The notes below the pieces were generated by a model that was not told the origin of the DNA, did not search any database, and saw nothing but the letters and a program-made list of their open reading frames with translations. A program made the translations under genes and the position numbers. From a virus, in IMG/VR virus record IMGVR_UViG_3300032308_002092, positions 62,001 through 126,000 of that record: DNA of 64,000 bases; one strand, 5' to 3'. Positions 15,539 to 24,186 of the stretch are shown in pieces; position 1 is the stretch's first letter; each line of letters opens with the position of its first letter.

Positions 15539-15842
15539 ACTCAAACTCCCTCATCCCGGCTGGAGTTAGGACAGATATCTTGGCTTTTAGATCGGGCAGG
15601 ATAGCCCACTCGTAGTGTAGGAGGCCTATGGTGCCACCTTCTTTAGAGGCGTTTTCTATGGCTATTAGGAACGCGTCTTCGTGCTCAGAGTCGCGCTTGC
15701 CGTGTAGCTTCTCGTCCATTGCTTTCTTTGTGAACACACCATCTTCTATTAAGCGAAGTATGATGCTCTCAAGGGGTACTGTCCTCGTCACTAGGCGCAG
15801 GCACTCTAGCTTCCTCAGAATCAGTGGGGATGTTACACTCAC
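15528..15842 (-). CDS. Hypothetical protein with GTG start, 104 aa
   Basis: The GTG at 15842 has GGAGG 6 nt upstream, a strong start decision. It overlaps the upstream gene by 74 nt in another frame. The product looks like a small winged-helix-type fold (LILRKLECLRL, KISVLTPAGMREFEYV), but this is only an impression. Confidence 0.55.
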   Translation of the reverse strand: MSVTSPLILRKLECLRLVTRTVPLESIILRLIEDGVFTKKAMDEKLHGKRDSEHEDAFLIAIENASKEGGTIGLLHYEWAILPDLKAKISVLTPAGMREFEYVE

Positions 15843-16011
15843 TTGGAACCTCCAGATCTACATATAGATATGCGAAAGAAGATAGCCAATTCTCTGCGAA
15901 CCTTACGGCCTCTATCTGGTCTAGGACCGAGAACTCTACCAAGAGTAGCTTCTCGTGCTTAAGCCGCCAGACGTTGCCTATCTTTCTCTCTAATTTAAGC
16001 TTCTTACGCAT
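15769..16011 (-). CDS. Hypothetical protein, 80 aa
   Basis: Basic N-terminus (MRKKLKLERKIGNVWRLKH), then a helical region and an acidic Pro-rich tail. The SD is weak (AGGA, far upstream). A sigma70-like promoter lies at 16048-16077. Confidence 0.5.
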   Translation of the reverse strand: MRKKLKLERKIGNVWRLKHEKLLLVEFSVLDQIEAVRFAENWLSSFAYLYVDLEVPSECNIPTDSEEARVPAPSDEDSTP

Positions 16012-16047
16012 TGGTTACCATGGTCCTAAGTTTAGATCACTAAGTCT

Positions 16048-16077
16048 ATAGTACCACTTGTTTGACCAATCAGTCAA
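16048..16077 (-). promoter_or_regulatory. Sigma70-like promoter
   Basis: TTGACT, 18-bp spacer, TACTAT on the minus strand, directly after the ligase stop codon and before the gene starting at 16011. The -35 is part of an inverted repeat (TTGAC/GTCAA), which could bind a regulator. Confidence 0.45.
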
Positions 16078-16965
16078 TTACATGTCGTCTGGGTGTCTTA
16101 TACCTAGAAAGGACTGAAAAACAGGGAACCTAGGCTTGTCTTTCTTGCCTGCTTCTTGACTTTTAACCTTGGCTATCTGGCCGAGGTACTTGTCGCGGTT
16201 GCTCCATATCTGTTTGCGTAGGGCGTCGTCGAAACCGGTCCCACATTTGAAGATAACGCCATCCTCGGATTGTAGGATCAGACTCCCTAATGTCTCCATC
16301 GGTACCATATTCTCTTTGTGGGAGGATCTCTTCGTGTGACCTAGCTCATCTAAAGTAGCCTCATTCGCGTTGTGTAATCTCTCTTCAAAGCCGATGATCT
16401 TAGCCTCGAAGTCCGTGAACTGCTTGACCTTACCCAGCAGACCTTCCTTAAGGGTAGACCTACCGTTCTTGTATCGACCACTTGGTTTTCTAACCATGAC
16501 GCCTTCGTAGCCCTCAGATAAGGACTTGGCCTCATACTCTAGCAGCTCATCTACGGAGTGTATCAGCTTATGCTCGACTATCTTGATCCTGGGTAACCCT
16601 AGTCGCCTAACGAACTCGCTGGCTTTGTGATATCTGCTCTCGAAGGGTTCGTTCAGGTCGTTGCCGATGAGGTCGAAGATATGGTAGCTGAAGTCCGGGA
16701 TACCAGACTCTGACATGACTCCAGATGAAGATGAGTGGAAGGTGTTGCCAACGGTTAGCTCACCGTCGAAGTTCAGATCATACTCACAGATCTCTTCTAG
16801 GAATTGTCTGATGTATCCGTTTGGAATAGGTTTGAACTTACGAGATAGTACTTGCTTGTTTAGGACTAGGCACCTTATGCCGTCCAATTTAGGAGATGCG
16901 AGAACAGGGAAGAGTAGAGAACTTACGTCCTCTACTGTATCTGCTAACATAGGTTTTGTTATCAT
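16078..16965 (-). CDS. ATP-dependent DNA ligase
   Basis: 295 aa. Motif I is SPKLDGIRC with the adenylated Lys at about residue 26. LNFDGEL (motif III), EGYEGVMVRKP (motif IV) and GLLGKVKQF (motif V) follow. The C-terminal ~90 residues are the OB domain. Length suits a compact T7-like phage ligase. It seals nicks in replicating phage DNA. It stands alone between a protease gene and small hypotheticals; the leader (16966-17006) has a TTTCCGAT promoter-like motif and GAGGTG. Confidence 0.9.
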   Translation of the reverse strand: MITKPMLADTVEDVSSLLFPVLASPKLDGIRCLVLNKQVLSRKFKPIPNGYIRQFLEEICEYDLNFDGELTVGNTFHSSSSGVMSESGIPDFSYHIFDLIGNDLNEPFESRYHKASEFVRRLGLPRIKIVEHKLIHSVDELLEYEAKSLSEGYEGVMVRKPSGRYKNGRSTLKEGLLGKVKQFTDFEAKIIGFEERLHNANEATLDELGHTKRSSHKENMVPMETLGSLILQSEDGVIFKCGTGFDDALRKQIWSNRDKYLGQIAKVKSQEAGKKDKPRFPVFQSFLGIRHPDDM

Positions 16966-17006
16966 TAGACACCTCGTTTGATATACGAGATGGGATCGGA
17001 AAGATC

Positions 17007-17735
17007 TTACTTAGTCTCTTCTTGAATTACTTCTAGTGGCACCATAGAACCAAAACCAGGGGTTCTGGTGTCAAGGTAGGAAACTACACCAGTGACTTCG
17101 CCCTTGGCGTTGATCATCGGCGACCCTGAACTACCGGGTGCTACGCCGATAGTAGTGTCAGTACTTACGCCGCTGAATACGCATGCCTCTACATCGCCGA
17201 AGATGGTCTCAATGGTTTTCCAAGAGAACACTTCTCCTTTGCAGTCTTCTTTGCTTTTCTGCATCGGTATCTCTACTTTACCCTTACCCACGATCATTCC
17301 GCTAGTGACGGACAAAGCGCGTCCAGCTGGGAACCCTACGACCCATGCTTCTTCTCTGGCTTGCTTATCTTGGGATAGCTTAAACGCTGGAGCATCACTC
17401 GGTAGCTTGTCCATGATGCAGAGATCACCCTTACCAGATAGCTTAAACTCTGAGAGAGTAAAGCCAACGCCATCGCTGTTGACAGCGGACTTACCCAGGG
17501 GAACCACTTGCTTGATCTTAAAGACGTCGCAGATATGTCCAGCGGTAACCAAGGTTGGCTCGCCGCCAATTTCCATGGCAAAAGCACTGCCAACGAATTG
17601 TCCGTTGATCTCAACTCGGTAAACTTTGTCTTCTGATCTCTCAGCGATTGAGATTGGGTCTAGCTTAGCAGAGCTAACCGATAGTGCCGTGATAGCTGCG
17701 ATAAACGCGCCCACTAGTAGGGAGATTGGGTCCAT
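17007..17735 (-). CDS. Exported or membrane-anchored trypsin-like serine protease
   Basis: 242 aa. The N-terminal 23 residues are hydrophobic (signal peptide or anchor). The catalytic triad blocks are LVTAGHI (His), GDLCIM (Asp) and APGSSGSPM (Ser), in the order of chymotrypsin/HtrA-type proteases. No PDZ domain. SD AAAGGAG. Likely acts in the periplasm. The substrate is unknown. Confidence 0.85.
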   Translation of the reverse strand: MDPISLLVGAFIAAITALSVSSAKLDPISIAERSEDKVYRVEINGQFVGSAFAMEIGGEPTLVTAGHICDVFKIKQVVPLGKSAVNSDGVGFTLSEFKLSGKGDLCIMDKLPSDAPAFKLSQDKQAREEAWVVGFPAGRALSVTSGMIVGKGKVEIPMQKSKEDCKGEVFSWKTIETIFGDVEACVFSGVSTDTTIGVAPGSSGSPMINAKGEVTGVVSYLDTRTPGFGSMVPLEVIQEETK

Positions 17736-17832
17736 GAATCACTCCTTTAGAGGGAGCACCACTTACCTACGAACGTGTAGCTGGGTCCTGCCCTTAGTTT
17801 ATAGACCATTGCCTCAGCCACAGCCATACTTA

Positions 17833-17863
17833 ATTATACTACGTATTTTGTCCGACTGGTCAA
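17833..17863 (-). promoter_or_regulatory. Sigma70-like promoter for the serine protease
   Basis: TTGACC, 19-bp spacer, TATAAT on the minus strand, about 100 nt before the protease start. The rest of 17736-17902 holds only a possible 26-codon frame without an SD. Confidence 0.45.
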
Positions 17864-17902
17864 TAAGCTGATGAATAGAGTGGCTAAATAGATAAACACT
17901 TA

Positions 17903-18220
17903 TTATCGCTCACCTATTTGGTCTTCTAGCTGCTCTAGGAATTGATAGTTGAATAGGACTTTGTCTGAGTTTTGCCTTATGGCCTTAAAAAGGTCATCTT
18001 GGAAGACATCTTCTTTTCCTTCGTGGAGGGCTTTACAAAGTGCACCCCTGAACGTGTCTTGGGTGTCTACGTTGGGGTTTTGCTCGAAGTTATCTGCTGC
18101 TTTTTGTAGGTAGTCTGGTAGATGTAGGTCAAAATGTAGCCAAAAGTCAAGAACACCCTTGGCATCAGATGGGTCGATCTTCAGGTTCGTAAGCTTGTGT
18201 ACATTTACTTCGCTGCTCAT
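17903..18220 (-). CDS. Hypothetical protein, 105 aa
   Basis: ATG 18220 has GGAGA 8-9 nt upstream and is preferred to 18250. Helical acidic protein; no motif recognised. It is divergent from the ribonucleotide reductase operon. Confidence 0.6.
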   Translation of the reverse strand: MSSEVNVHKLTNLKIDPSDAKGVLDFWLHFDLHLPDYLQKAADNFEQNPNVDTQDTFRGALCKALHEGKEDVFQDDLFKAIRQNSDKVLFNYQFLEQLEDQIGER

Positions 18221-18366
18221 TTCTTGATCTCCATTCTTTATTCTCATCAAGGGTTATACGATGATTGACCGTCCAGACAGTCGAACGTAGTTGCATCAAA
18301 TACTTACGCAAAGCCCCTTGCTTGAGGTACAATTATCCTTACCACTGCTCATCAACGGAGGCTGCA

Positions 18367-18453
18367 ATGAATTTCTGTATTCCACAATCCAATCAGCATA
18401 TTGGCGTTCGCCTTACATATATTATGGGCTACTACCAAGCCACCTCTGTTTAG
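18367..18453 (+). CDS. 28-codon ORF upstream of nrdB (possible leader peptide)
   Basis: ATG 18367 has GGAGG at good distance; the frame encodes a 28-aa peptide rich in Gln, Tyr and Ile and ends 43 nt before nrdB. It could be a leader peptide controlling the operon or simply a small gene. The rest of the 18221-18496 spacer holds a TACAAT -10-like box near 18335 and no other gene. Confidence 0.4.
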   Translation: MNFCIPQSNQHIGVRLTYIMGYYQATSV

Positions 18454-18496
18454 TACAAATTAACATCTCCCATGAGAACAAAGGACGCGGAAAGCT

Positions 18497-19486
18497 ATGC
18501 TTACCGATAAGCGACTTGTCTATAGACCGTTTCACTACCCACAGGCCTTCGAGTACTTCACGAAGCAGCAACAGGCACACTGGCTACCTACTGAAGTCAA
18601 GATGTCGGGCGACATAAAAGACTACAACGAGAATCTAACTGAAGCCGAGAAATCAGTGGTCATCAAGATCCTTCGTTTATTCACCAGCATTGAAGTGGAT
18701 GCTGAAGACTATTGGAACCAGGTATCCAAGTGGTTTGGCGGTCACCCAGAGATAGCTCAGATGGCAGCCTCGAACGCTTCGATGGAGGCAATTCATATTT
18801 GGGCCTATGACTACTTGAACACGAGCCTTAACTTGCCTCTGTCAGAGTACGAAGCATTCCTCAAAGATCCAGCGATGATGGCCAAGAAGGAGCGTCTGGG
18901 GCAAGTTTTGGGCAAGGTCAAGACACTTGAGGATAAGGCTGTTAGTTTAGCTGTCTTCTCTGCCTTCACTGAAGGGGTGTCTCTGTTCTCAAGCTTCGCG
19001 GTGCTTATGAGCTTCTCCAAGGCCAACAAGCTAAAGGGCGTAGCTAACGTCGTGGCATGGTCCGTGCGTGATGAGTCGCTCCATAGCGATGCTGGCTGCT
19101 GGCTGTTTCGTACCTTGGTAGAAGAGAGGCCACATCTGCTCACGGACGACGTCAAAGAGCGCGTCATCGACGCCGCTCGTGTAGCAGTGTCGTTAGAGGA
19201 CGACTACATTGATGCCGTGTTCTCTAATGGCGAGATAGAGCACATCTCTAGCAAAGACCTCAAAGCCTACATTAGGTTTAGGGCCAACACGAAGCTGAAT
19301 GACCTTGGCCTCAAGAAGAACTGGAAATCAATTGATATGGAAGCCGTCAAGCGCATCACATCTTGGTTTGATGTAATGGTTTCCGGTAACGAGCACGCAG
19401 ACTTTTTCGCTGTTAAAAGCACTGCGTACTCCAAGGGCAACGTAAACTGGGATACTCTGGACTTCGACGCGGAGAAATACAAATGA
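18497..19486 (+). CDS. nrdB: Class I ribonucleotide reductase, small subunit
   Basis: 329 aa. Di-iron ligands appear in IEVDAEDYW, MEAIHIWAY (ExxH, with a Tyr four residues after the His, where the radical Tyr lies in class Ia), FTEGVSLF and RDESLHSDAG (ExxH). It generates the radical needed for ribonucleotide reduction. It precedes and overlaps nrdA by 4 nt, the reverse of the usual A-B order. AAGGA lies before the ATG. Confidence 0.9.
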   Translation: MLTDKRLVYRPFHYPQAFEYFTKQQQAHWLPTEVKMSGDIKDYNENLTEAEKSVVIKILRLFTSIEVDAEDYWNQVSKWFGGHPEIAQMAASNASMEAIHIWAYDYLNTSLNLPLSEYEAFLKDPAMMAKKERLGQVLGKVKTLEDKAVSLAVFSAFTEGVSLFSSFAVLMSFSKANKLKGVANVVAWSVRDESLHSDAGCWLFRTLVEERPHLLTDDVKERVIDAARVAVSLEDDYIDAVFSNGEIEHISSKDLKAYIRFRANTKLNDLGLKKNWKSIDMEAVKRITSWFDVMVSGNEHADFFAVKSTAYSKGNVNWDTLDFDAEKYK

Positions 19487-21174
19487 AAACCCTAGAAGAA
19501 CTTAAAGCAGAAGGTTCCGCCCCAAGCTGGCTCAATGACCCAGGGCTTCAGACTTTGCGTGGCGGGTATCTACAGAAAGATGAGACGCCAAAGGAAATGT
19601 GGCTCAGAGTGTCTAACGCCTCTGCCGACAGACTAGGTAAGCCTGAGCTTGCTCCTCGATTCTTTGAGCTGTTCTGGAATGGATGGCTTTGTGGTAGCAC
19701 CCCCGTCCTGGCTAATATGGGGACCCAACGTGGTCTACCCATCTCTTGCTTCGCGAACCACGTACCAGACACCACTACAGGTATCTGGCAAGGCGCCCAT
19801 GAGATCGCTATGTTGAGTAAGTTCGGCGGAGGCGTAGCTTCGTACTGGGGCGACGTCAGAGCTAAAGGCTCGCCTATATCTACTGGTGGTACTACGGAAG
19901 GCATAGTCCCCTTCCTAAAGGTATACGACTCTACTATCGTGGGTGTCAGCCAAGGCTCTACTAGACGTGGCAGCATGGCGGTTTACCTACCATGGGACCA
20001 CGGCGACGCCCTGGACTTCCTCAGGATTCGCCGCCCAGAGGGAGACGTCAATCGTCAGTGCTTGAACCTACACCATGGTATTTGCTTAGACGACAACTTC
20101 TTTGACCTGCTAGCAGCAGGGGATAAGAAGGCGCGTGAGTTTGCCTCAGAACTATACAAAGCTCGTTTAGAAACCGGTGAGCCTTACGTCTTCTTCACCG
20201 ACAACGTGGCTAGGAACAGACCACAAGCCTACAAAGATCTAGGGCTAGAGGTTAAGACCAGTAATTTGTGCTCAGAGATAATGCTCTATACCGATCCAGA
20301 GCACACCTTCGTATGCTGCTTGTCGTCCATGAACCTCACCAGATGGGAAGAATGGAAGAACACCGACGCGGTCTACTTGGCTACGTGGTTCCTAGAAGGC
20401 GTCATGTCGGAGTTCATCGCTAAGGCAGAAGGTCTTCCAGGCATGGAAGCTGCGGTTAGGCACGCCAAGAAGGGCAGAGCTTTAGGTCTTGGCGTACTAG
20501 GCTTTCACTCTATGCTGCAAGACAAAGGACTAGCGTTCGGCGACTTCGGAGCTAATATCTTGAACAAAGCTATCTTCAAGAAGATGCGTGAGGAAGCCAC
20601 TAGAGCAAGTCAAGAAATGGCCAAGGAGTACGGTAAGCCAGAGTGGTGCAAGACTACGGACCAAAGGCACACTCACCTACTTGCAGTCGCGCCAACTGCG
20701 TCGAACAGCGTAATTTCTGGCGACTGCAGCCCTGGGATAGAGCCGTTCAACGCCAACGTGTTCGTGAAGAAGACTGCCAAAGGTACGTTCATCACCTACA
20801 ACCATAGTCTAAAGAAGCTACTGGCAGACAAAGGTAAGGACACCGAAGAAGTATGGCGACAGATATCTGGGGACTCTGGTTCCGTTAGGAGTTTGGAGTT
20901 CTTATCTGAGCAAGAGAAGGCTACGTTTCATACCGCTTTTGAGATCGACCAAAGAGATGTAGTAGATCTAGCAGCGGACAGACAGAAGTATATCGATCAA
21001 GGTGCTTCGAATAACTTATTCTTTGCAGCAGACGTAGATCCAAACTACTTCCACGCGGTTCACTTGAGAGCATACAAGAAAGGTATAAACACCTTGTATT
21101 ATTGCAGAAGCAGCTCGGTTCTGAGAGCGGATATCAGCTCAAGAGATGGAGATTGTAAGGCCTGTGAGGGATGA
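19483..21174 (+). CDS. nrdA: Class I ribonucleotide reductase, large subunit, with rebuilt C-terminus
   Basis: 563 aa, no ATP cone. Active-site blocks: LPISCF (first Cys), TSNLCSEIM (Asn/Cys/Glu), VCCLSSMN (second Cys), PTASNSVISGDCSPGIEP and TLYYCRSSSVLRAD. The tail ends RDGDCKACEG, carrying the CxxC-type redox pair that exchanges electrons with thioredoxin/glutaredoxin. A second, out-of-place copy of that tail (DSDCKACEG) follows the homing endonuclease gene, so the insertion seems to have replaced the original C-terminus with a short equivalent. Confidence 0.9.
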   Translation: MKTLEELKAEGSAPSWLNDPGLQTLRGGYLQKDETPKEMWLRVSNASADRLGKPELAPRFFELFWNGWLCGSTPVLANMGTQRGLPISCFANHVPDTTTGIWQGAHEIAMLSKFGGGVASYWGDVRAKGSPISTGGTTEGIVPFLKVYDSTIVGVSQGSTRRGSMAVYLPWDHGDALDFLRIRRPEGDVNRQCLNLHHGICLDDNFFDLLAAGDKKAREFASELYKARLETGEPYVFFTDNVARNRPQAYKDLGLEVKTSNLCSEIMLYTDPEHTFVCCLSSMNLTRWEEWKNTDAVYLATWFLEGVMSEFIAKAEGLPGMEAAVRHAKKGRALGLGVLGFHSMLQDKGLAFGDFGANILNKAIFKKMREEATRASQEMAKEYGKPEWCKTTDQRHTHLLAVAPTASNSVISGDCSPGIEPFNANVFVKKTAKGTFITYNHSLKKLLADKGKDTEEVWRQISGDSGSVRSLEFLSEQEKATFHTAFEIDQRDVVDLAADRQKYIDQGASNNLFFAADVDPNYFHAVHLRAYKKGINTLYYCRSSSVLRADISSRDGDCKACEG

Positions 21175-21928
21175 AATAAAAGTTAAAATTTGCACAAAAT
21201 GTAATCAAAGCAAGTCTGTTTCTATGTTTTCTAAAAATAACGTAAAGCAAGATAATTTAATGCCTTCTTGCAAGGACTGCAATAGGAAGTATTATGTTGA
21301 TAACAAAGAAAAAATTAAAGAAAGAGTTGCTAATTATTACGAAAAGAACAAAAAGGAAATAATTAACAAACAGAATGAGAAATTAAAACTAAATGAAAAT
21401 AGGCAGAAGTATAGAGATTATCAGCGAACATATCAGAGAGAATACCGTCGACTTAATAAAAAGACTCTCAAAAAGAAGCCACTAAGCGATCGACAAAAGG
21501 CGATGCGCCGCCAGAATTTTATAGAGTGGGCTATACGCAATAAGGATGCGCTACGCTCATATAAAAGAAAAAGGCTGTCTAGCAGCTTGTTATTTCAATT
21601 AAGAAACAGACTGTCTTCTAGACTAAGGCATATCCTATGTGGAAACACCCATAAGAGTAAAAGTACTGAAAAAATAATAGGATGTACAATGGATTTTTTA
21701 TTTCAGTATCTGGGTGTCGACAGTTTGGGAAATATTACAGATCTACATTTAGATCATATATGTCCTTGCTCACAAGCACAAGATCAAGAAGAATTACTTA
21801 AACTGCAACACTATTTAAACTTACGGCTAATTAAGGCTTCAGAAAATCTAAGTAAGTCTGATAAAAGAACCCCTGAAGCAGAAGAGAAGTGTCTTCAACT
21901 GCTAAGTAGGGAGTGGATAAACGCATAA
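21146..21928 (+). CDS. HNH-type homing endonuclease inserted at the end of nrdA
   Basis: About 260 aa. The N-terminus has a zinc finger (CTKCNQSKSVSMF then CKDCNRKYY). A long Lys/Arg/Tyr-rich middle follows, then LHLDHICPCSQ and NLRLIKASENLSKSDK, typical of HNH endonucleases. The gene is clearly more A/T-rich than nrdA, a sign of recent transfer. The ATG at 21146 overlaps nrdA and has no good SD; a GTG at 21164 is possible. It probably cuts the uninterrupted nrdA of related phages to spread. Confidence 0.8.
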   Translation: MEIVRPVRDEIKVKICTKCNQSKSVSMFSKNNVKQDNLMPSCKDCNRKYYVDNKEKIKERVANYYEKNKKEIINKQNEKLKLNENRQKYRDYQRTYQREYRRLNKKTLKKKPLSDRQKAMRRQNFIEWAIRNKDALRSYKRKRLSSSLLFQLRNRLSSRLRHILCGNTHKSKSTEKIIGCTMDFLFQYLGVDSLGNITDLHLDHICPCSQAQDQEELLKLQHYLNLRLIKASENLSKSDKRTPEAEEKCLQLLSREWINA

Positions 21929-21931
21929 CAC

Positions 21932-21994
21932 AATGGTGTTGACAATACCAAAACTCGCTTATATGACTCAGACTGCAAAGCGTGTGAGGGGTGA
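21932..21994 (+). pseudogene. nrdA: Displaced original 3' end of nrdA
   Basis: In one frame this reads NGVDNTKTRLYDSDCKACEG followed by TGA. The last eight codons encode the same peptide as the present nrdA end with different codons, so this is the original tail left behind the endonuclease insertion. It has no start of its own. Confidence 0.7.
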
Positions 21995-21995
21995 G

Positions 21996-22295
21996 CTACC
22001 CACCGTAGTAGAACGGTGAGTCGGGTAGGTAACTGAGTAGGTGTATGGTTTTATTGAGTCCAGTGTACGAATCGACTATAGTTTTTGTTCCCCATCGGTT
22101 TATATTACCTCTGTTGATAATAATCTTGCCAAGTTCTTTACCGTTAGAGTCGATGACTATCAGCAACACGTGTGTATCGAAATTAACAATACCGGGTAAA
22201 ATGAAGTTGATCTGACTTGAATCCAAAGATAGGTTGCCACTGTAAGCGTTTTCTTGTTTTACTACGTATTTTCCTAGATAAACTGTCTCTTTCAT
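21996..22295 (-). CDS. Hypothetical protein, 99 aa
   Basis: ATG 22295 with AAGGAG. Contains NRGNINRWGTKTIVDSYTGLN, an RWGT block reminiscent of the protein at 36409. Probably a small beta fold. Convergent with the nrd operon. Confidence 0.6.
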   Translation of the reverse strand: MKETVYLGKYVVKQENAYSGNLSLDSSQINFILPGIVNFDTHVLLIVIDSNGKELGKIIINRGNINRWGTKTIVDSYTGLNKTIHLLSYLPDSPFYYGG

Positions 22296-22308
22296 GCGTT
22301 CTCCTTTA

Positions 22309-22917
22309 TTACTTCTTGGTTCTCTCGATATACGCTTCGATCTCACTTAGTGGCACCGGGGTGAAGTTCCAGGCATCGACACCCACGTGGATCTGCTGTC
22401 CGCGGAATCTTTGTGCGTTGTGGGTATGTCCATGGATCAGATACTGCCCGTGCTGCTCTGGTCTACGGTCTAGGTACCTAAGGTCGTTCCTAGAGCTTGT
22501 CATCCTAAAGAGCTGTTTGAACCAGCCCACCGCTTTCTGCTTCTTACTGGGGGCGAACGGGTAGTGCTTGATCTGTACGTCTTCGCCTGCTATGTTTAGC
22601 CATAGGTCCTCAAGCACATACTCAAAGCCGAAGCTGAGCATCTTTCGAGGTGAGAAGTCGTGGTTACCACGAACTAGTATCTTCCTGCCGTTTAGCCTAT
22701 CCATTATCTTAGTGCAAGAGATTATGTTCTTTACGAAGAAGCAGTCTCCGACCCACACGCAGATGTCTTCTGGTCCGACTACGGAATTGTAGTTCTTGAT
22801 CAGAGTCTCGTGCATCTCAGTGAGATCCGCAAACGGTCGGTTGCAGAGTCGAATCACGTTCTTGTGGAAGAAGTGTGGGTCTGACCAGAAGAATACTCTA
22901 GCATTTCCAAGATTCAT
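22309..22917 (-). CDS. Calcineurin-like metallophosphoesterase
   Basis: 202 aa. Metal-binding blocks in order: FFWSDPHFFHKNVI, VWVGDCFF, LVRGNHDF, IKHYPF and IHGHTHN, as in small phage phosphoesterases. It hydrolyses phosphoesters with two bound metals; the substrate (nucleotide, 2',3'-cyclic end or protein phosphate) cannot be told. Confidence 0.9.
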   Translation of the reverse strand: MNLGNARVFFWSDPHFFHKNVIRLCNRPFADLTEMHETLIKNYNSVVGPEDICVWVGDCFFVKNIISCTKIMDRLNGRKILVRGNHDFSPRKMLSFGFEYVLEDLWLNIAGEDVQIKHYPFAPSKKQKAVGWFKQLFRMTSSRNDLRYLDRRPEQHGQYLIHGHTHNAQRFRGQQIHVGVDAWNFTPVPLSEIEAYIERTKK

Positions 22918-22982
22918 GTGACCCTCCGTATTTTGTTATTATGATCGGGTATAACTACCTAGTAACCCAAGGAGGATATACT

Positions 22983-23249
22983 ATGCCTATCGTAGCTGCT
23001 AGTCTTAAAGCCAAGATGGAAACTAGGATTCTAAACGAATTGAAGAAAGCATTCTCAGCCGATGGCGCAGCTAGTCCAGATGCGCAGAAGAACTGGGCAG
23101 CTATCGCTAAAGCGGTATCCGCTAGTGCAGAGGACATCTGCGCTATGTTGCTCACAGAGGCTCAGGTTGCGCCGGGTATCCCGGTCGCGACTGCAGGCTC
23201 ACCGGCTGCCCAAACTGGAGCAACAACTTCCCCGGGAAAGCTACTTTAG
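22983..23249 (+). CDS. Probable virion structural protein, 88 aa
   Basis: ATG 22983 preceded by AAGGAGG; TATTAT lies 40 nt upstream. MPIVAASLKAKMETRILNEL and AEDICAMLLTEAQVAPGI, with a TTSPGKLL end, are blocks seen in small late proteins of large phages. It is an isolated plus-strand gene, same strand as the late module. Structural role is inferred. Confidence 0.55.
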   Translation: MPIVAASLKAKMETRILNELKKAFSADGAASPDAQKNWAAIAKAVSASAEDICAMLLTEAQVAPGIPVATAGSPAAQTGATTSPGKLL

Positions 23250-23477
23250 TCTATAAGACCTAATCACGTTCTTGTTGTTCTTCTTTCTCTCTTCTTCGAC
23301 CTTCTTGCGAGTATCTTGGTTCTTCTGTTCGATCTCATCGAACGCGGTTACCTCTATCTTAGGCTTGTTCTTTAGCTTCTCTTGAGTTAGGTTCTTGAAT
23401 ATAGAGACAACGTTCTCTTCAGGTGCTTGCTCTGTGGTCTCTTCGCTAAGGTCTTCTACTAGTTCTTTTTCGTTCAT
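23241..23477 (-). CDS. Acidic/charged helical protein, 78 aa
   Basis: Acidic N-terminus, Lys/Glu-rich helical C-terminus. Its 3' end overlaps the convergent gene at 22983 by 9 nt. Unknown. Confidence 0.55.
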   Translation of the reverse strand: MNEKELVEDLSEETTEQAPEENVVSIFKNLTQEKLKNKPKIEVTAFDEIEQKNQDTRKKVEEERKKNNKNVIRSYRLK

Positions 23478-23519
23478 CTCTGTCTCCTAAGTCTTATCTA
23501 TTATAAGCCAGCCCCTCAG

Positions 23520-23852
23520 TTACTTCCAGTTCCTTCCTTGAAAGGAGTTGGTCTGACGTTGCTCATCTAAATCAGTAGGTTGCGCGTAAATGGCCGCAAT
23601 GTAGTGGCTTAGATCGCCATGCTCTTGCACACTAGTGTACCACTTAGATACCGAGTAGTCTAGTAAATGAGCCGTGATATCATCAGCTTTTGAGTCAATG
23701 CTGTACCAGTGATGGCCATCTTTGATATACCTAGTGGACTCTGTGACCCTAGAGTTACGGTCAGTAAAGAATAGCACCACGCAGGTACTAGACTTCACAT
23801 GGGAAGAGATCTCTTGGTTGCCTATAGTAATAAGACTCTTGATCATCATGTC
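23520..23852 (-). CDS. Hypothetical protein, 110 aa
   Basis: ATG 23852 with GGGAGGG 6 nt upstream. The longer open frame to 24056 is the opposite-register shadow of the GDG-family gene upstream. Beta-rich (TCVVLFFTDR, HHWYSID). Unknown. Confidence 0.6.
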   Translation of the reverse strand, partial: DMMIKSLITIGNQEISSHVKSSTCVVLFFTDRNSRVTESTRYIKDGHHWYSIDSKADDITAHLLDYSVSKWYTSVQEHGDLSHYIAAIYAQPTDLDEQRQTNSFQGRNWK

Positions 23853-23870
23853 TAACCCTCCCGTTTCATA

Positions 23871-23890
23871 AGATATATTATATCGGGAAT
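23871..23890 (-). promoter_or_regulatory. Promoter-like ATTCCCGA-TATAAT element
   Basis: ATTCCCGATATAATATATCT on the minus strand, 19-38 nt before the ATG at 23852; here TATAAT follows TTCCCGA with no gap, the clearest example of the motif. Confidence 0.45.
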
Positions 23891-24186
23891 TACGCTTCGG
23901 ATGGATACTCACTATCGTCGCCGTCACCGCGACCATCGCTATTTCCGGTATTGCCATCGCCGTCGGTGTGGCCATAATTAGTGCCAAAGCCGTAGCCATC
24001 CCCGTGGGTAAGTATGAACTGCTCGTCTGCATCTCTGTGACCAGACGCATACCCATCCCCTTCTAGGCAGAAGAAGTAGAAACAATGGTGCTGATCATTT
24101 CCATAGCCGTTTCCACTCATATATTTACTCATATACATAGAGTGGGGTGATCCGCTACCATCTATTTCTAGCTTGCCTGTGATCAT
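23890..24186 (-). CDS. GDG-family protein, solitary copy, 98 aa
   Basis: GKLEIDGSGSPHSMY start, LEGDGYASGHRD, HGDGYGFGTNYGHTDGDGN and DGRGDGDDSEYPSEA end. It is the only member outside the two tandem clusters and contains a non-repetitive CFYFFC insert. Overlaps the lipoprotein gene by 4 nt. Confidence 0.75.
   Translation of the reverse strand: MITGKLEIDGSGSPHSMYMSKYMSGNGYGNDQHHCFYFFCLEGDGYASGHRDADEQFILTHGDGYGFGTNYGHTDGDGNTGNSDGRGDGDDSEYPSEA

Noticed and set aside
21105-21994. Self-splicing intron in nrdA
   Set aside because: The open frame and stop at the insertion edge rebuild the same C-terminal peptide, and no intron core was seen; not fully excluded.
23853-24056. N-terminal extension of the 23520 gene
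   Set aside because: It lies in another frame of the GDG gene at 23890; the SD and the promoter-like motif support the start at 23852.
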